DNA from: an uncultured Mediterraneibacter sp.
GTDB taxonomy: Bacteria > Bacillota > Clostridia > Lachnospirales > Lachnospiraceae
DNA: 32,352 nt
Reading direction: 5' to 3'
Assembly: GCF_934309415.1 (NCBI RefSeq)
Contig: NZ_CAKRDI010000034.1
Span: forward strand, 1 to 32,352
Shown here: in pieces, positions 7,300 through 16,492 of the stretch
Layout: each line of letters starts with the position of its first letter
Numbering within the stretch: position 1 is the stretch's first letter
Program-made: the position numbers and the translations under genes
The notes under the pieces: model-generated
Database searches by the model: none
What the model saw: the letters and a program-made list of their open reading frames with translations, nothing else
Told to the model about the DNA's origin: nothing

Positions 7300-8307
7300 T
7301 TATCCTGGTATCCATCTTACAAAACTGACATTCTTCGGTTCCGGCTCCGGATCACCGCCGCCTCCCGGATATCTCAGCACATACTGCCACGGGAAGTTAT
7401 AATAACCATGCACATGGATCTCTTCCCCAGTCTGGTCTCCTGTCTGTCCGCCAGTTACACCACCGTTCTCATTCTGCGATGCTCCGACCAGCTGACTGTT
7501 CCCGATAAACATTTCTGTATGGCTTCCCGGTTTCAGCAGCACATCACCCCGGATCAGACCTGCTCCAGATGACAGGTTGATCTGTGAGGTCACATCCTCA
7601 AAGCCTGCCGAAATAAAAACATCGTACATTGAACCGGTTGCCGGCGTGTATCCTGGTCTTGTATTTAATCCTGCCTTTGAATATGCCCAACAAATAAGAG
7701 ACGAACAGTCATAATCCGGTCCGTCTCTGTTGGTCTGATCATATCCGTGACTGTCATCATTTGCAATGGAGATCGCCCACTTTACTGCAGTCTCAATTAC
7801 TTCTGAATTCCCGCCATTTTCCTTTAAATAGTTGTACCACTTTCTTGCAGCACTCCGTCTCTCAGATTCTACTTCTACGCCGGCACGCTCAAAATTCTTG
7901 AGAAATGCACTGGCCAGATATTCCGGAGTTTCTGTGCTGCTCTTAAATTCTGCCCATGACATTGAATATGCACTGGTCGAAATCCACTGCCCTTTTGATG
8001 CTGACAGATTGTGGATCCAGTACAGCTGACCGACCGGATCCGTGATGGAATATCCATTATCTGATGCCCAGTTCGTATAATTTGTAGCCGGAGTCCACTG
8101 CACCAATCCAAAACCACCGCTGTAATTTCCTTCATTTAAACTCTGCCAGAGTCCCGGATTGATGTTGGACTCCTTCTCCATATTTCCAAGGATTCCGCCG
8201 ATTGCATTTAATGTCCACTTACGGGCCGACAGATACTTGTACACTTCCAGCGCATTTCCCTGCATCTGAGCTTCCGTCAGATACTTATTTCCTATCGTCC
8301 AGCTCAT
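7300..8307 (-). CDS. Tail-tip lysozyme fused to NlpC/P60 (CHAP-like) peptidase
   Basis: This virion-associated enzyme opens peptidoglycan during DNA entry, comparable to phi29 gp13. Residues 1-165 match the phage tail lysozyme family: the segment GNMEKESNINPG holds the likely catalytic Glu (44 or 46) and GGFGLVQWTPAT follows. Residues about 172-312 form an NlpC/P60-type cysteine peptidase with Cys201 (DYDCSSLICWAYSKAG) and His263 (GSHTEMFIG). A Gly/Pro/Glu-rich C-terminal tail (GGGGDPEPEP) follows. Its ATG overlaps the upstream stop by ATGA and has AGGAGG. Confidence 0.9.
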   Translation of the reverse strand: MSWTIGNKYLTEAQMQGNALEVYKYLSARKWTLNAIGGILGNMEKESNINPGLWQSLNEGNYSGGFGLVQWTPATNYTNWASDNGYSITDPVGQLYWIHNLSASKGQWISTSAYSMSWAEFKSSTETPEYLASAFLKNFERAGVEVESERRSAARKWYNYLKENGGNSEVIETAVKWAISIANDDSHGYDQTNRDGPDYDCSSLICWAYSKAGLNTRPGYTPATGSMYDVFISAGFEDVTSQINLSSGAGLIRGDVLLKPGSHTEMFIGNSQLVGASQNENGGVTGGQTGDQTGEEIHVHGYYNFPWQYVLRYPGGGGDPEPEPKNVSFVRWIPG

Positions 8308-10148
8308 CCGATCGTTCCTCCTTCTGCCGTTTTTCCACCGACAAAGATTCCATCCACGTATTTCATATAGGAGCCATCTGAAAACTCTGCTGTTCCTGTT
8401 TGGCCTTTAGAGCCATTTATTTTCAGAACATCTGTACTGACATCCATTGTTCCGGAAGCCATCATTTCAAGGTCTCCATTATTACGCATGAAAAGATTGA
8501 CCGGATTGTCTCCCTGAGTTGCCAACGCAATATGATTACTTCCATACTGCAGCTTTCCAACCACAGCTCCATTTTTGTCATACAGAAGCAATGCGCCATC
8601 CTTCAGCTTTGCATTTCCATAAGTACCATTCTTTATTTCAATCCCTTCATTGGATATCCTCACAACCTCATCGCCCTTTGCATTGAGCACTGTAGCAATT
8701 CCATCACCATTGCTCTTACCGCCAAGAGTCAGCGTGCCTCCTTTGATACGGTCTGCCAACATGGTTCCGGCTACAATGCAATCCGCAAAGAAGCCTGCAC
8801 CGGTTCCGAAGGTTTTCCAGTCCCAGTCTCTTCCATCTGCAGTCCTTGTAGAAGCAATCTGAAATCCAAGAGTTCCAAGACACATTGCCCCATAGGTGGA
8901 AGAATCCGGATCTAAGTCCTCAAACAGAATTGCTCTAACTGACTGCTTTTTTGCAATGGTTGACTGCACTTTCATTTGAGCCTTTACCCCATTGATAATC
9001 CCCTGAATCTGCTGTCCGATTAATGTTCCATCCGGACGAATCGACTGATCAACACGATCGACAGTGGAATATGCATCATCGAAGAAATTGTATTCTGTAG
9101 TACCTACTGTAACAGTATCTACTTTATTTAAAATACAATCATAAGTAAGCTTGATTACTCTTGCATCAATCGTGATTCCAAGATCATAATTGATACAACG
9201 AACAGTATCCCCTAAAGAAACATGCTCAAGATCTTTAAAATCTTTGTATTCCTCTGTCTGTGATAAATCAACCACACTGCAGGTAAGAGATACTGACGGT
9301 TTATCAATCCCACTTGCATACTGTTCTTCACATTGTTTTTTCAGCTCTTTTCGAAGTTCCTGAAGCGTATCACATACAATTACCTCATCATCAACATCTC
9401 CTTCAACTTCTTCCTTTAGCCTGACATTTTCAAATTTTATTTCTTTCGTATAGATTTTTGCATACTTGTCAATCAATGGAGAGTCCACCCAGGGGCGATC
9501 TGTATCTAAGGTATAGCCATTATAGGAAATTGGAACAATCCGCGTCACCAGATTTGAGTAATCAATACTCTGATCAAGTTCTTCCATGTTCTTTCCATAT
9601 CGGACTTCTGCACCACGATCTTTCCCTACCTGCTTATTAATTATAATTTTATAGTTATCATACAGAATTTCACCGCCCCATCGCTGAATAAACGTAGGAC
9701 TTGAGCTTCCATTGATAGCATCCATCAGATTTCTGCGAACAAAATAAGCGGTAGAAGCAGATGTAATATCTGATTCCCCGCTATACTTTGAATCCTTCAT
9801 TAAAATGTCTAATGCTTCCTGCCCTTTTTTTCCTTCAGGTCTTTTATCAACAATAAAACAATCATCTGCACTGTCGAAAAAGATCGGATACGCAACAGCT
9901 TCTATGCTATCCAGTGTTCTCTCTATTTCGCAGATACGAAACAACTGTTTTTCTCCCATAAATGTAGGAACTGAAATAACACCTTCCTCTTTGATTCCCT
10001 TCCAACGCCCTTCATCATCTTTTGGATGTGATAAATTTAATGTCCATGAGCCATTTAACTCACAAGTTAATTCACAGGATTCTGGATGAAGCACAGTTTC
10101 TGCATTCCTGTCAAAATTTTTATTTCCTTTTCCGTATGCCTGTATCAT
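8304..10148 (-). CDS. Tail-associated protein Tal / phage tail spike (gp18-like)
   Basis: This 614-aa baseplate hub protein corresponds to the prophage tail (Tal) family of siphophages. The N-terminal half has the Tal look (aligned in order to Dit and the tail lysozyme gene), and the C-terminal part (from about residue 380, GQQIQGIINGVKAQ) is a helical then beta-rich tail segment with repeated Gly/Asn/Asp motifs. I use the ATG at 10146-10148, which follows GGAGG by 5 nt and overlaps the upstream stop as ATGA; a TTG 12 nt upstream is less likely. The peptidase function found in some relatives is not obvious here, since the cell-wall enzymes lie in the next gene. Confidence 0.82.
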   Translation of the reverse strand: MIQAYGKGNKNFDRNAETVLHPESCELTCELNGSWTLNLSHPKDDEGRWKGIKEEGVISVPTFMGEKQLFRICEIERTLDSIEAVAYPIFFDSADDCFIVDKRPEGKKGQEALDILMKDSKYSGESDITSASTAYFVRRNLMDAINGSSSPTFIQRWGGEILYDNYKIIINKQVGKDRGAEVRYGKNMEELDQSIDYSNLVTRIVPISYNGYTLDTDRPWVDSPLIDKYAKIYTKEIKFENVRLKEEVEGDVDDEVIVCDTLQELRKELKKQCEEQYASGIDKPSVSLTCSVVDLSQTEEYKDFKDLEHVSLGDTVRCINYDLGITIDARVIKLTYDCILNKVDTVTVGTTEYNFFDDAYSTVDRVDQSIRPDGTLIGQQIQGIINGVKAQMKVQSTIAKKQSVRAILFEDLDPDSSTYGAMCLGTLGFQIASTRTADGRDWDWKTFGTGAGFFADCIVAGTMLADRIKGGTLTLGGKSNGDGIATVLNAKGDEVVRISNEGIEIKNGTYGNAKLKDGALLLYDKNGAVVGKLQYGSNHIALATQGDNPVNLFMRNNGDLEMMASGTMDVSTDVLKINGSKGQTGTAEFSDGSYMKYVDGIFVGGKTAEGGTIG

Positions 10149-10840
10149 AGAATCCTCCAATTGGGGATAATCTTCAAATCAAATCCTTTTGTTATTGAAA
10201 TGGCATTATCTCCACTCATCAAATGTATGTTTTCATAATTGCCTGATACTGCTGTGTTTTTTGTCCCCTTATCCGAATATGCAATCTCAAGTTCTGTATC
10301 TATCGTTAATTCTTTCGTCACATCAGCTTTTATTTGCTGTCCATTGACTTTGAGAACACAGGATCCGTTGCCTGTAATCTTATATATTGGGGAACATTCG
10401 CTATATGGATTGAAAGCTATTTCGCTTATTTTGTATTCCTTTTTTCCTTCAACTATATATTCCCCTGGATCGCATGTAAAAGTCACATCAAAAGTTCCGA
10501 ACCTTCCATAAACTTTATTTTGTTTCCCGACTTCAACCTTTTTTACTCTGTAAAACATGCTTGGATTATCTGAAAACACTAATGTTTTTGTATCTTTTAA
10601 CCAACTTTTTGCTCTTAAATAAGCCTGTTCAAGATATTCCGCTTCCTTTGTTAAATGTAAATGACAAAGAATTGTCGTATCACTATAGGTTCCTGTATGG
10701 ATAGTGACTGTTCCTTTTCTTCCAGGAACAGTCTTTAATACTGTTTCTTCATACCCTCTTTCAATTTCCGGATAAGACAAAAACCGTAATTCCAGCTCCA
10801 AGGATGTTCCAATTCCATTGTCAAAATAATACTTTCCCAC
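10145..10840 (-). CDS. Distal tail protein (Dit)
   Basis: Dit forms the hexameric ring that joins the tail tube to the baseplate. The 231-aa product has the typical beta-rich N-terminal half (RFLSYPEIERGYEETVLKTV, then an RKG turn) and a C-terminal galectin-like half with the CDPGEY segment often seen at the hinge. Its place directly after the tape measure and before Tal is canonical. Translation probably starts at GTG (10838-10840), 8 nt after AAAGG at the end of the tape measure gene. Confidence 0.85.
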   Translation of the reverse strand: MGKYYFDNGIGTSLELELRFLSYPEIERGYEETVLKTVPGRKGTVTIHTGTYSDTTILCHLHLTKEAEYLEQAYLRAKSWLKDTKTLVFSDNPSMFYRVKKVEVGKQNKVYGRFGTFDVTFTCDPGEYIVEGKKEYKISEIAFNPYSECSPIYKITGNGSCVLKVNGQQIKADVTKELTIDTELEIAYSDKGTKNTAVSGNYENIHLMSGDNAISITKGFDLKIIPNWRIL

Positions 10841-10843
10841 TGC

Positions 10844-13234
10844 TTATCCCTTTGCCTTTCTTTTTGATTTTGAATCTTTAGACACCTGTTTAATAACCGC
10901 TTTTGTCGTCTTCCTAACCAATGGAGTCCCATCCACTTCAAAGGTATTATTAATCACAATCGGAACATCTTTAGGTGAATCATTATCATGATCTTCCAAA
11001 TCAGAATGTCCTGTAGGAGTTTCCGTCAGAATTTTTTCTGATTTTCCGGTTTCTACTGCATTTCCTATCTGATATACGGCACGATCAATACTCTGTCCAA
11101 TATCATTTACCGGAAGATTCTTTTCAAAACCTTCTCCCATACCTAGCGCCATGTACTTTCCGACCTGATCTCTAAATACCGTAGACGGAGAATGAATCCC
11201 CAGAAAATCTTTTGCCGCATTTAGTGCATCCTTTGCTGCAGACTTCACAGCATTTACAATAGCTCCACCTGCACCCACAATACCAGCTGCAATACCAGTT
11301 ACAATGTGCTTACCTATACTGATCCACTTAATATTGTTAAATGGATTCGTAATCTTTGTAAGCAGATTCTTTATTACTCCAGAAATGCTACCAAACATTG
11401 ACTTTATTCCGCCACCAAACTTTTTAATCAGATTGGATCCAAGCGAAAACATATCAAGATGTAATATCACATTGATAATAGCTTTTACAATTTCTCCTGC
11501 ATTCTCTATAATTACAGGAATACTAGAAATGATTCCCTGCGCAAGTATTGCAATTATCTTCAGACCAGTCAAAAGAATCTGCGGTAATAGCTCATCGATA
11601 TTATCACAGAATTCATTAATCAGCTTCGGCACCTGCTCGATCAGCATCGGAAGAGAATCTGCAATTCCTTCAGCAAGCGCAACCAACATATTCAATCCCG
11701 CTGCTGCTATTGCCGGAAGATTTGAAATAATTCCCTGCGCAAATGCAAGTAATGCCTGAAAAGCAAGAGGAACCAGTTCAGGTAACTTTGAACTGATTCC
11801 ATCCATCATACTTATTAAGAATTGTGTTCCGGACTTCATTGCAGTCGAAGCATTATCAACGATTCCCTGCAAGAGCCTTGTCAGAATGTCATAAGCAAGT
11901 GAGCCAAGCATTGGTAACAACTCAGCAATTCCCTGTGCAAGCGTTACTACGATCTGTGCTCCTGCTGCCGACATCTGTGACATATTATCCGTCAGACTTT
12001 GAATGATAACCTTGAGAACATGAAGTGATAACTCTAATACATCTGGTGTTTTTTCCGCAATTCCGGTAAGCAGATCTGCAATAATCTTGCCACCAGCATC
12101 TATAAGACCATCTGTTCCATTTTCTTTAAAAGCATCTGTCAGCTGATCAACATACTCTGTACCAAGTTTTACAATATCCTTCAGCGGATTCTGTATAGAT
12201 TCGTATAGCTCAATACCAAGTCCTTCAGCTGCACTTTTAAAAATTGTGATTGCTCCCGTCAGATTATCATTCATGGTCTCTGCCATTTTCTCTGATGCAC
12301 CATCACAATTCTCAATCGAAGCTGTCAGCTTATCAAAGTCTGAATCTGATGCATTTACAATGGCAAGCAGTCCAGACATAGCTTCCTGACCGCCAATAGC
12401 TGCTGCCATCTGTGCTTTTTGAGCTTCAGAAAGTCCTGAAAATGATTGTCGCATGTCAAGCATAATTTCATTCAAGGACTTCATAGATCCGTCGCTATTG
12501 GTAATAGATAAGCCAAGTTCCGTCATTGCAGCTTCAACTTCATCAGTCGGCTTTGCCATTCTGGTAAAAATAGATCTGAGTGACGTACCTGCCTGACTTG
12601 CCTTGATTCCAGAATTAGCCATCAGCCCAATAGCTGTAGCGCAGTCTTCTGCGCTGAATCCTAAAGCTCCGGCTACAGGCGCAACATACTTGAATGTTTC
12701 ACCCATCATGGAAACATTCGTATTTGCATTAGATGATGCCTGCGCAAGCACATCTGCAAAATGGGTAGAATCTTTTGCCGATAATCCAAATGCAGTCAAT
12801 GCATCAGTAACAATATCCGAAGTCGTTGCCAGGTCTTCTCCAGATGCGGCTGCCAGATTCATAATTCCTTCAATACCTGAAAGCATATCCTCTGTTTTCC
12901 AGCCGGCCATAGCCATATACTGGAATGCCTCGGCACTTTCAGTAGCAGAGAACTTTGTCTTTGCTCCCATTTCTTTGGCTTTTTCTGATAAGGCCTTCAG
13001 CTCATCCCCTGTTGCACCAGATATCGCTGACACCTTACTCATACCGGCTTCAAAATCTGATCCGACTTTGATTGCAGCCGTAGACGCTACTCCGATTGCT
13101 GATGTCACTCCGGCAATCGCACCGCCAAGTATTGATAAACCGCCTTTGGCAAGACTTCCAAGTTTTTTTATTCCGATATTAAATCCGGATTCATCAATTT
13201 TTGTATCAAAATTCAAATGCCCATCTACGGCCAT
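10844..13234 (-). CDS. Tail tape measure protein
   Basis: This protein sets tail length and is ejected ahead of the DNA. The 796-aa product begins with the phage-type region LNFDTKIDESGFNIGIKKL, followed by a TP901-type core (residues about 60-330, including SAEDCATAIGLMANSGIKA). Hydrophobic repeats with AQGI motifs run from about residue 380 to 600 and a basic C-terminus follows. By the usual rule of about 0.15 nm per residue the tail would be about 0.12 micrometre, an inference. It sits between the tail chaperone genes and Dit. Confidence 0.92.
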   Translation of the reverse strand: MAVDGHLNFDTKIDESGFNIGIKKLGSLAKGGLSILGGAIAGVTSAIGVASTAAIKVGSDFEAGMSKVSAISGATGDELKALSEKAKEMGAKTKFSATESAEAFQYMAMAGWKTEDMLSGIEGIMNLAAASGEDLATTSDIVTDALTAFGLSAKDSTHFADVLAQASSNANTNVSMMGETFKYVAPVAGALGFSAEDCATAIGLMANSGIKASQAGTSLRSIFTRMAKPTDEVEAAMTELGLSITNSDGSMKSLNEIMLDMRQSFSGLSEAQKAQMAAAIGGQEAMSGLLAIVNASDSDFDKLTASIENCDGASEKMAETMNDNLTGAITIFKSAAEGLGIELYESIQNPLKDIVKLGTEYVDQLTDAFKENGTDGLIDAGGKIIADLLTGIAEKTPDVLELSLHVLKVIIQSLTDNMSQMSAAGAQIVVTLAQGIAELLPMLGSLAYDILTRLLQGIVDNASTAMKSGTQFLISMMDGISSKLPELVPLAFQALLAFAQGIISNLPAIAAAGLNMLVALAEGIADSLPMLIEQVPKLINEFCDNIDELLPQILLTGLKIIAILAQGIISSIPVIIENAGEIVKAIINVILHLDMFSLGSNLIKKFGGGIKSMFGSISGVIKNLLTKITNPFNNIKWISIGKHIVTGIAAGIVGAGGAIVNAVKSAAKDALNAAKDFLGIHSPSTVFRDQVGKYMALGMGEGFEKNLPVNDIGQSIDRAVYQIGNAVETGKSEKILTETPTGHSDLEDHDNDSPKDVPIVINNTFEVDGTPLVRKTTKAVIKQVSKDSKSKRKAKG

Positions 13235-13276
13235 ACTATCACCCTTTCCTGGTAAATAGCACGGCTCACAGGCTCA

Positions 13277-13459
13277 CTAATGCTTTATTATCACCTCAAA
13301 TTCTTGTTTGCAAAATTTACATTTCATAAAAACTCCACTGCACACTGCAGTATTGTCATAAATCAGAGCCGACTTTTGACAGTACGGACACTGATACCAT
13401 TTTCGTTCCAACGGAGGCTTCTTGACTTTACATAAATGCATTTCCGATGTCTTCATCAC
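13277..13459 (-). CDS. Small Cys-rich zinc-ribbon protein (KTR-like)
   Basis: The product of up to 60 aa has two CxxC pairs (CPYC at 24-27 and CKFC at 47-50), expected to bind zinc, and a lysine-rich N-terminus. It resembles the cysteine-rich KTR family and more loosely Mu Com-like regulators. It overlaps the end of the Gp15-type gene and precedes the tape measure gene. The start is uncertain (GTG, the adjacent ATG, or a further in-frame ATG at residue 7). Its role in tail assembly or regulation is unknown. Confidence 0.6.
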   Translation of the reverse strand: MMKTSEMHLCKVKKPPLERKWYQCPYCQKSALIYDNTAVCSGVFMKCKFCKQEFEVIIKH

Positions 13460-14030
13460 CTACATATTCCTCCTCCGGTATCGTGATACTTCTGCGGATT
13501 CTTAAAATTTTCATCCGCTCATTTTTATCCATCTTACTCACATCACAAGTCCGCCAATAAATACGCTTTTTGATCTGGCAGTCTTCGCTTAAACCATCCA
13601 ACAGCATTCGGAATTCCCACCAATGCAAATATTCCACAGACAAAAGATCAATCTGATATTCCCTTCGAAATGCAGATATAATATAGGGAGCATCCTGTTC
13701 ATAATAAATAGCCTTTCTTACTGACTCTTCCTCAAAATCTGCATTTTCAAATTCTTCATCTGATTCTTTTTCCTGCTTAGGAAATTCCAACGCAGACAAT
13801 GACAAGAAGGCTGTTATGGCATCCATTACAATCTCAATGTCCTCTTCCGTATATAAATCTGGCACGTCTTCCAGAAACATATCTGACAGAAATTCCAACT
13901 TGAATTGCGATGGAATATCCGATTTGAGCATATCAGAAAAACGCAGCCATTCACGGAAGTCCGTTATAATAGGATACTCTTTTCCATCCACTTCCAATGT
14001 TTCCGGAAGGTCTTCGTAAAATACATTCAT
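13428..14030 (-). CDS. Bacteriophage Gp15-type tail assembly protein
   Basis: The 200-aa acidic protein matches the look of the phage Gp15 family, which sits between the tail tube and tape measure genes in A118-like siphophages and probably serves as the second tail chaperone. Recognisable stretches are ITDFREWLRFSDML near the N-terminus and the aromatic HWWEFRMLLDGL near residues 135-147. Its ATG shares one base with the stop of the preceding gene (TAATG), implying translational coupling. I saw no convincing slippery site for a lambda-type frameshift. Confidence 0.78.
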   Translation of the reverse strand: MNVFYEDLPETLEVDGKEYPIITDFREWLRFSDMLKSDIPSQFKLEFLSDMFLEDVPDLYTEEDIEIVMDAITAFLSLSALEFPKQEKESDEEFENADFEEESVRKAIYYEQDAPYIISAFRREYQIDLLSVEYLHWWEFRMLLDGLSEDCQIKKRIYWRTCDVSKMDKNERMKILRIRRSITIPEEEYVGDEDIGNAFM

Positions 14031-14410
14031 TATTTCTTCGCTCTTCTTTGTGCACGGTTAGGTCTGTATTTACTGACAATCTTATTTCGTTCTGCAGTAT
14101 TGGATTTTACCTGCTCCGAACAGATCTCAAGCAGTTCTCCATATGCCCGATCTGTCACAAGCGTATTATATTTCCCTGCGAAAAGCTTTTCTGAAACGCC
14201 TTCACCCAGCATATTGTCAAACAGATGATTGAACATCTCACAATATCCTTTTGTGATTTCAGAATTTTTCCCGGCTTTCTGTAATGCTTTTTCTTCCTCC
14301 TTCATCGCTTCAAATGCTTTCTCATATTTAACCTGGAAATCGTAATCTGCCATATCGATTTCAACTTCCACTTCTACATCATTAATTCCATGTAATACAT
14401 ACTGGCTCAT
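14030..14410 (-). CDS. Tail assembly chaperone (DUF6673-like)
   Basis: This 126-aa charged, mostly helical protein begins MSQYVLHGINDVEVEVEID and ends in the basic RPNRAQRRAKK. Its position between tail tube and Gp15 genes is that of the gpG-type chaperone that coats the tape measure. The DUF6673 assignment is from memory of sequences in the same position. GAGGTG precedes the ATG by 5 nt, and the stop couples to the next gene by TAATG. Confidence 0.65.
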   Translation of the reverse strand: MSQYVLHGINDVEVEVEIDMADYDFQVKYEKAFEAMKEEEKALQKAGKNSEITKGYCEMFNHLFDNMLGEGVSEKLFAGKYNTLVTDRAYGELLEICSEQVKSNTAERNKIVSKYRPNRAQRRAKK

Positions 14411-14431
14411 CGGCTCACCTCTTTCTTCTTA

Positions 14432-14932
14432 TTACGCTGGCATTTCTCCTGCAATAAAAGTAACTGTCTGCCACTCATCTTCCGTAGTCGCATATCCAAT
14501 CTCGATTTCAGATATCGCTTTAAAGTTTCCTGAATACACAAGCGCATCTGTTCCATCACCGTCTGAATCTGCCACAACTGAATAAGTTCTCCTCCTTGCA
14601 GGAGCCTGTCCTTTTGTATTCTTTGCAAACACATCCACAGTAACAATGTCAACATATGTATCTGTTCCCAACAATTCATCATCTGCAATCTTCGAAAGCC
14701 TTTCATGTACCGGCGTTTCCGTATGTCGGTCAAACGAATATTCAATTGCCGGAGCATATCCAACAACATCTGAAGACTCTACATCCATATCAACATACTG
14801 TCGGCTGTACTCTTTCGGATTTTTACTTCCTTTAATGGATGTAAACTTCGTCATTCGTGCATAAGAAGGATTTCCCTCTTCTCCAACATCCATAAAAGAC
14901 AGCCTTTCCGATCTTTTAATCATTTTTTTCAT
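14432..14932 (-). CDS. Major tail tube protein
   Basis: The 166-aa product is predicted to polymerise into the tail tube. The sequence is beta-rich, with the family-like middle GYAPAIEYSFDRHTETPVH and a C-terminal part (GNFKAISEIEIGYATTED) typical of tail tube proteins in Firmicute siphophages. It sits between the terminator/neck genes and the chaperones. I prefer ATG 14930-14932, 8 nt after AGGAG, over the TTG two codons earlier. Confidence 0.85.
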   Translation of the reverse strand: MKKMIKRSERLSFMDVGEEGNPSYARMTKFTSIKGSKNPKEYSRQYVDMDVESSDVVGYAPAIEYSFDRHTETPVHERLSKIADDELLGTDTYVDIVTVDVFAKNTKGQAPARRRTYSVVADSDGDGTDALVYSGNFKAISEIEIGYATTEDEWQTVTFIAGEMPA

Positions 14933-14934
14933 AA

Positions 14935-15357
14935 TCAATTCTCCTCATATTCTAATTTACATTGAATCTCATATTGTCCGAGATCTGTATCTACATCATA
15001 CAAGTATCCTTTCTGCATCACGCTGATTCCTGTAGGAGTTTTATTACTCCCTATATTCGGAAGTTCTCCTCTCCGATCATTTTCTTCCATCCACTCTTCA
15101 AACCGCTGATAGAATCCGCTGTTCTCAATACATGTTCTGGCGTCCGAATCATAAGACTCCTTACTTGTAAAAGCGAACTGGAACTGTTTCACAGTCCCCC
15201 CATCAACATAACGCTTTACAATTGGATCGCATGGGAGCGGATTAATCGAATATGACATTTCCACTCCCAGATGATCCACATTCACTTTCCATTTCTGGAG
15301 GAAATCACAGGTAAGAATATAATCCCGGATACAATCTATAATCGGTTTAACCTGCAA
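14935..15357 (-). CDS. Tail terminator / minor capsid family protein
   Basis: The product of about 140 aa reads KPIIDCIRDYILTCDFL near its start and GYLYDVDTDLGQYEIQC near the end, a pattern shared by the neck protein just upstream of the tail tube gene in related phages, probably the tail terminator. The start is uncertain. I chose TTG (15355-15357), which follows AAAGGAG by about 12 nt and matches where relatives begin; an upstream ATG (15391-15393) lies deep inside the previous gene and has a poor ribosome site. Confidence 0.65.
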   Translation of the reverse strand: MQVKPIIDCIRDYILTCDFLQKWKVNVDHLGVEMSYSINPLPCDPIVKRYVDGGTVKQFQFAFTSKESYDSDARTCIENSGFYQRFEEWMEENDRRGELPNIGSNKTPTGISVMQKGYLYDVDTDLGQYEIQCKLEYEEN

Positions 15358-15733
15358 TGAATTTCGCCGCTCCTTTCCTGATTTTCTCCCCATGTCCCTT
15401 TTTCATCGTTTCAAACCATAAGCGTTTGCTCTTATGTTCGTAATACTGCCGGCGGGCATAAGGAGCAAGATACTCAATGGATCCAGAACCGATGACCGTA
15501 CCAAGAGTTGCTGATTTAATCATTACTCCTGTTCTTCGAGGAGCCAATGGATTCATATACCGCAAACATTCAGAGTCTACAAATTCTTGCGCATTGTTAA
15601 ATCCATCTTCTTTTCTTCTCTTAAATCCAGGTTCCCAATCAAGTCTCGCAATCACCTTTCCAGCTTTTGTTTTATAAGTTGAAATCTGTCCTCTGGACGT
15701 CTGAATTTTTATATTGCGTTTTGGCTTTGGCAT
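15347..15733 (-). CDS. Minor capsid / neck protein (HK97 gp10-like position)
   Basis: The 128-aa basic protein is rich in Lys and Arg (for example NPLAPRRTGVMIKSA). The PLAPRRTGVM segment and position match the phage minor capsid (minor_capsid_2/gp10-like) neck component that joins head to tail. It overlaps the next gene by about 10 bp under the preferred downstream start. The family is recognised from motif and order only. Confidence 0.7.
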   Translation of the reverse strand: MPKPKRNIKIQTSRGQISTYKTKAGKVIARLDWEPGFKRRKEDGFNNAQEFVDSECLRYMNPLAPRRTGVMIKSATLGTVIGSGSIEYLAPYARRQYYEHKSKRLWFETMKKGHGEKIRKGAAKFIAG

Positions 15734-15735
15734 AC

Positions 15736-16146
15736 TTACTCACCTTCAATCCGCCAATGTGGCAGTGATCCGAACCGATTATCGGACCAACTCCGCACCT
15801 TGCAATGTTTTGTAAGAATACTGCTTAGATCTGCCGGCTTCTCTATCCTCTGTTCGCATACTCCAAGCACAATCTGATCATTATCCTGAATGGTCCAATA
15901 TGCTCCCGGATGCTCCTGTTTTGCATATTCTTCCGGAGGGAGGTAGTTATTCACAAATTTTTCAGTTGCAGGAATACGAATCTTATATACATCAGCACTT
16001 TTCAATCCTGACTCCATCAACTTTGTTCTATGGTCCACATATACATGAACATCCTGAAGGATTGTCCCTTCCCATGTGTCTAAACGGGATGCTTCATCAA
16101 ATTTGTGATTATAAATAGTTATCGTTGCATTCGTGATCATTTCCAT
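15736..16146 (-). CDS. Putative head closure protein
   Basis: The product of up to 136 aa is beta-rich with TITIYNHKFDE near the start and a WTIQDNDQIVLG segment. Its place, second after the major capsid gene, fits the head-closure protein that plugs the connector, and it resembles the DUF6751 family seen there. It overlaps the preceding gene by 38 bp. The ATG at 16144-16146 or the one at 16138-16140 could be the start; the second has better spacing from GGTGG. Confidence 0.65.
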   Translation of the reverse strand: MEMITNATITIYNHKFDEASRLDTWEGTILQDVHVYVDHRTKLMESGLKSADVYKIRIPATEKFVNNYLPPEEYAKQEHPGAYWTIQDNDQIVLGVCEQRIEKPADLSSILTKHCKVRSWSDNRFGSLPHWRIEGE

Positions 16147-16477
16147 CCACCACCAAATCCATTAATCCTGTATTTTCCAGGTAAATCACCGCAATTTCAT
16201 ATAGTGCTGCATCTTCTGTTTTACTTACATCATAAGTTATTGAAAATCCATCATTATTCTCAGTAACTATTCCCTCATGTTTTTGAAATTTATATGCATA
16301 TTCACACATTTCGCATAGAGCTGACTTTGCATGTGTTGTCCATTGACTTTCTGTCATTCTACCAAATGTATAACGGTTCAACCTTGCACTCATTTTTACT
16401 TCCATATTATTCCAGCGGTCCTCTGGAATCAAAGAACCGCCAAAAGAATCACGATAATATTCGTATGTCACATTCAT
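16109..16477 (-). CDS. Putative head-tail connector protein
   Basis: This 122-aa protein, first after the major capsid gene, begins MNVTYEYYRDSFGGSLIPE, a pattern common to the helical adaptor protein (gp6/gp15-like) that binds the portal. It has a helical middle (TTHAKSALCEMCEYAYKF) and an acidic C-terminus. GGAGGTGG precedes the ATG. Function is inferred from gene order. Confidence 0.65.
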   Translation of the reverse strand: MNVTYEYYRDSFGGSLIPEDRWNNMEVKMSARLNRYTFGRMTESQWTTHAKSALCEMCEYAYKFQKHEGIVTENNDGFSITYDVSKTEDAALYEIAVIYLENTGLMDLVVDGNDHECNDNYL

Positions 16478-16492
16478 GACACCACCTCCGGA

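Noticed and set aside
14020..14050. A programmed frameshift between the two tail chaperone genes, as in lambda G/GT
   Set aside because: The junction is TAATG with an own start codon for the second gene, and no slippery heptamer is visible at the overlap.
14407..14769. A minus-strand open frame overlapping the tail tube gene
   Set aside because: The overlapping tail tube protein has a recognisable family pattern and good ribosome site, while this frame has neither.
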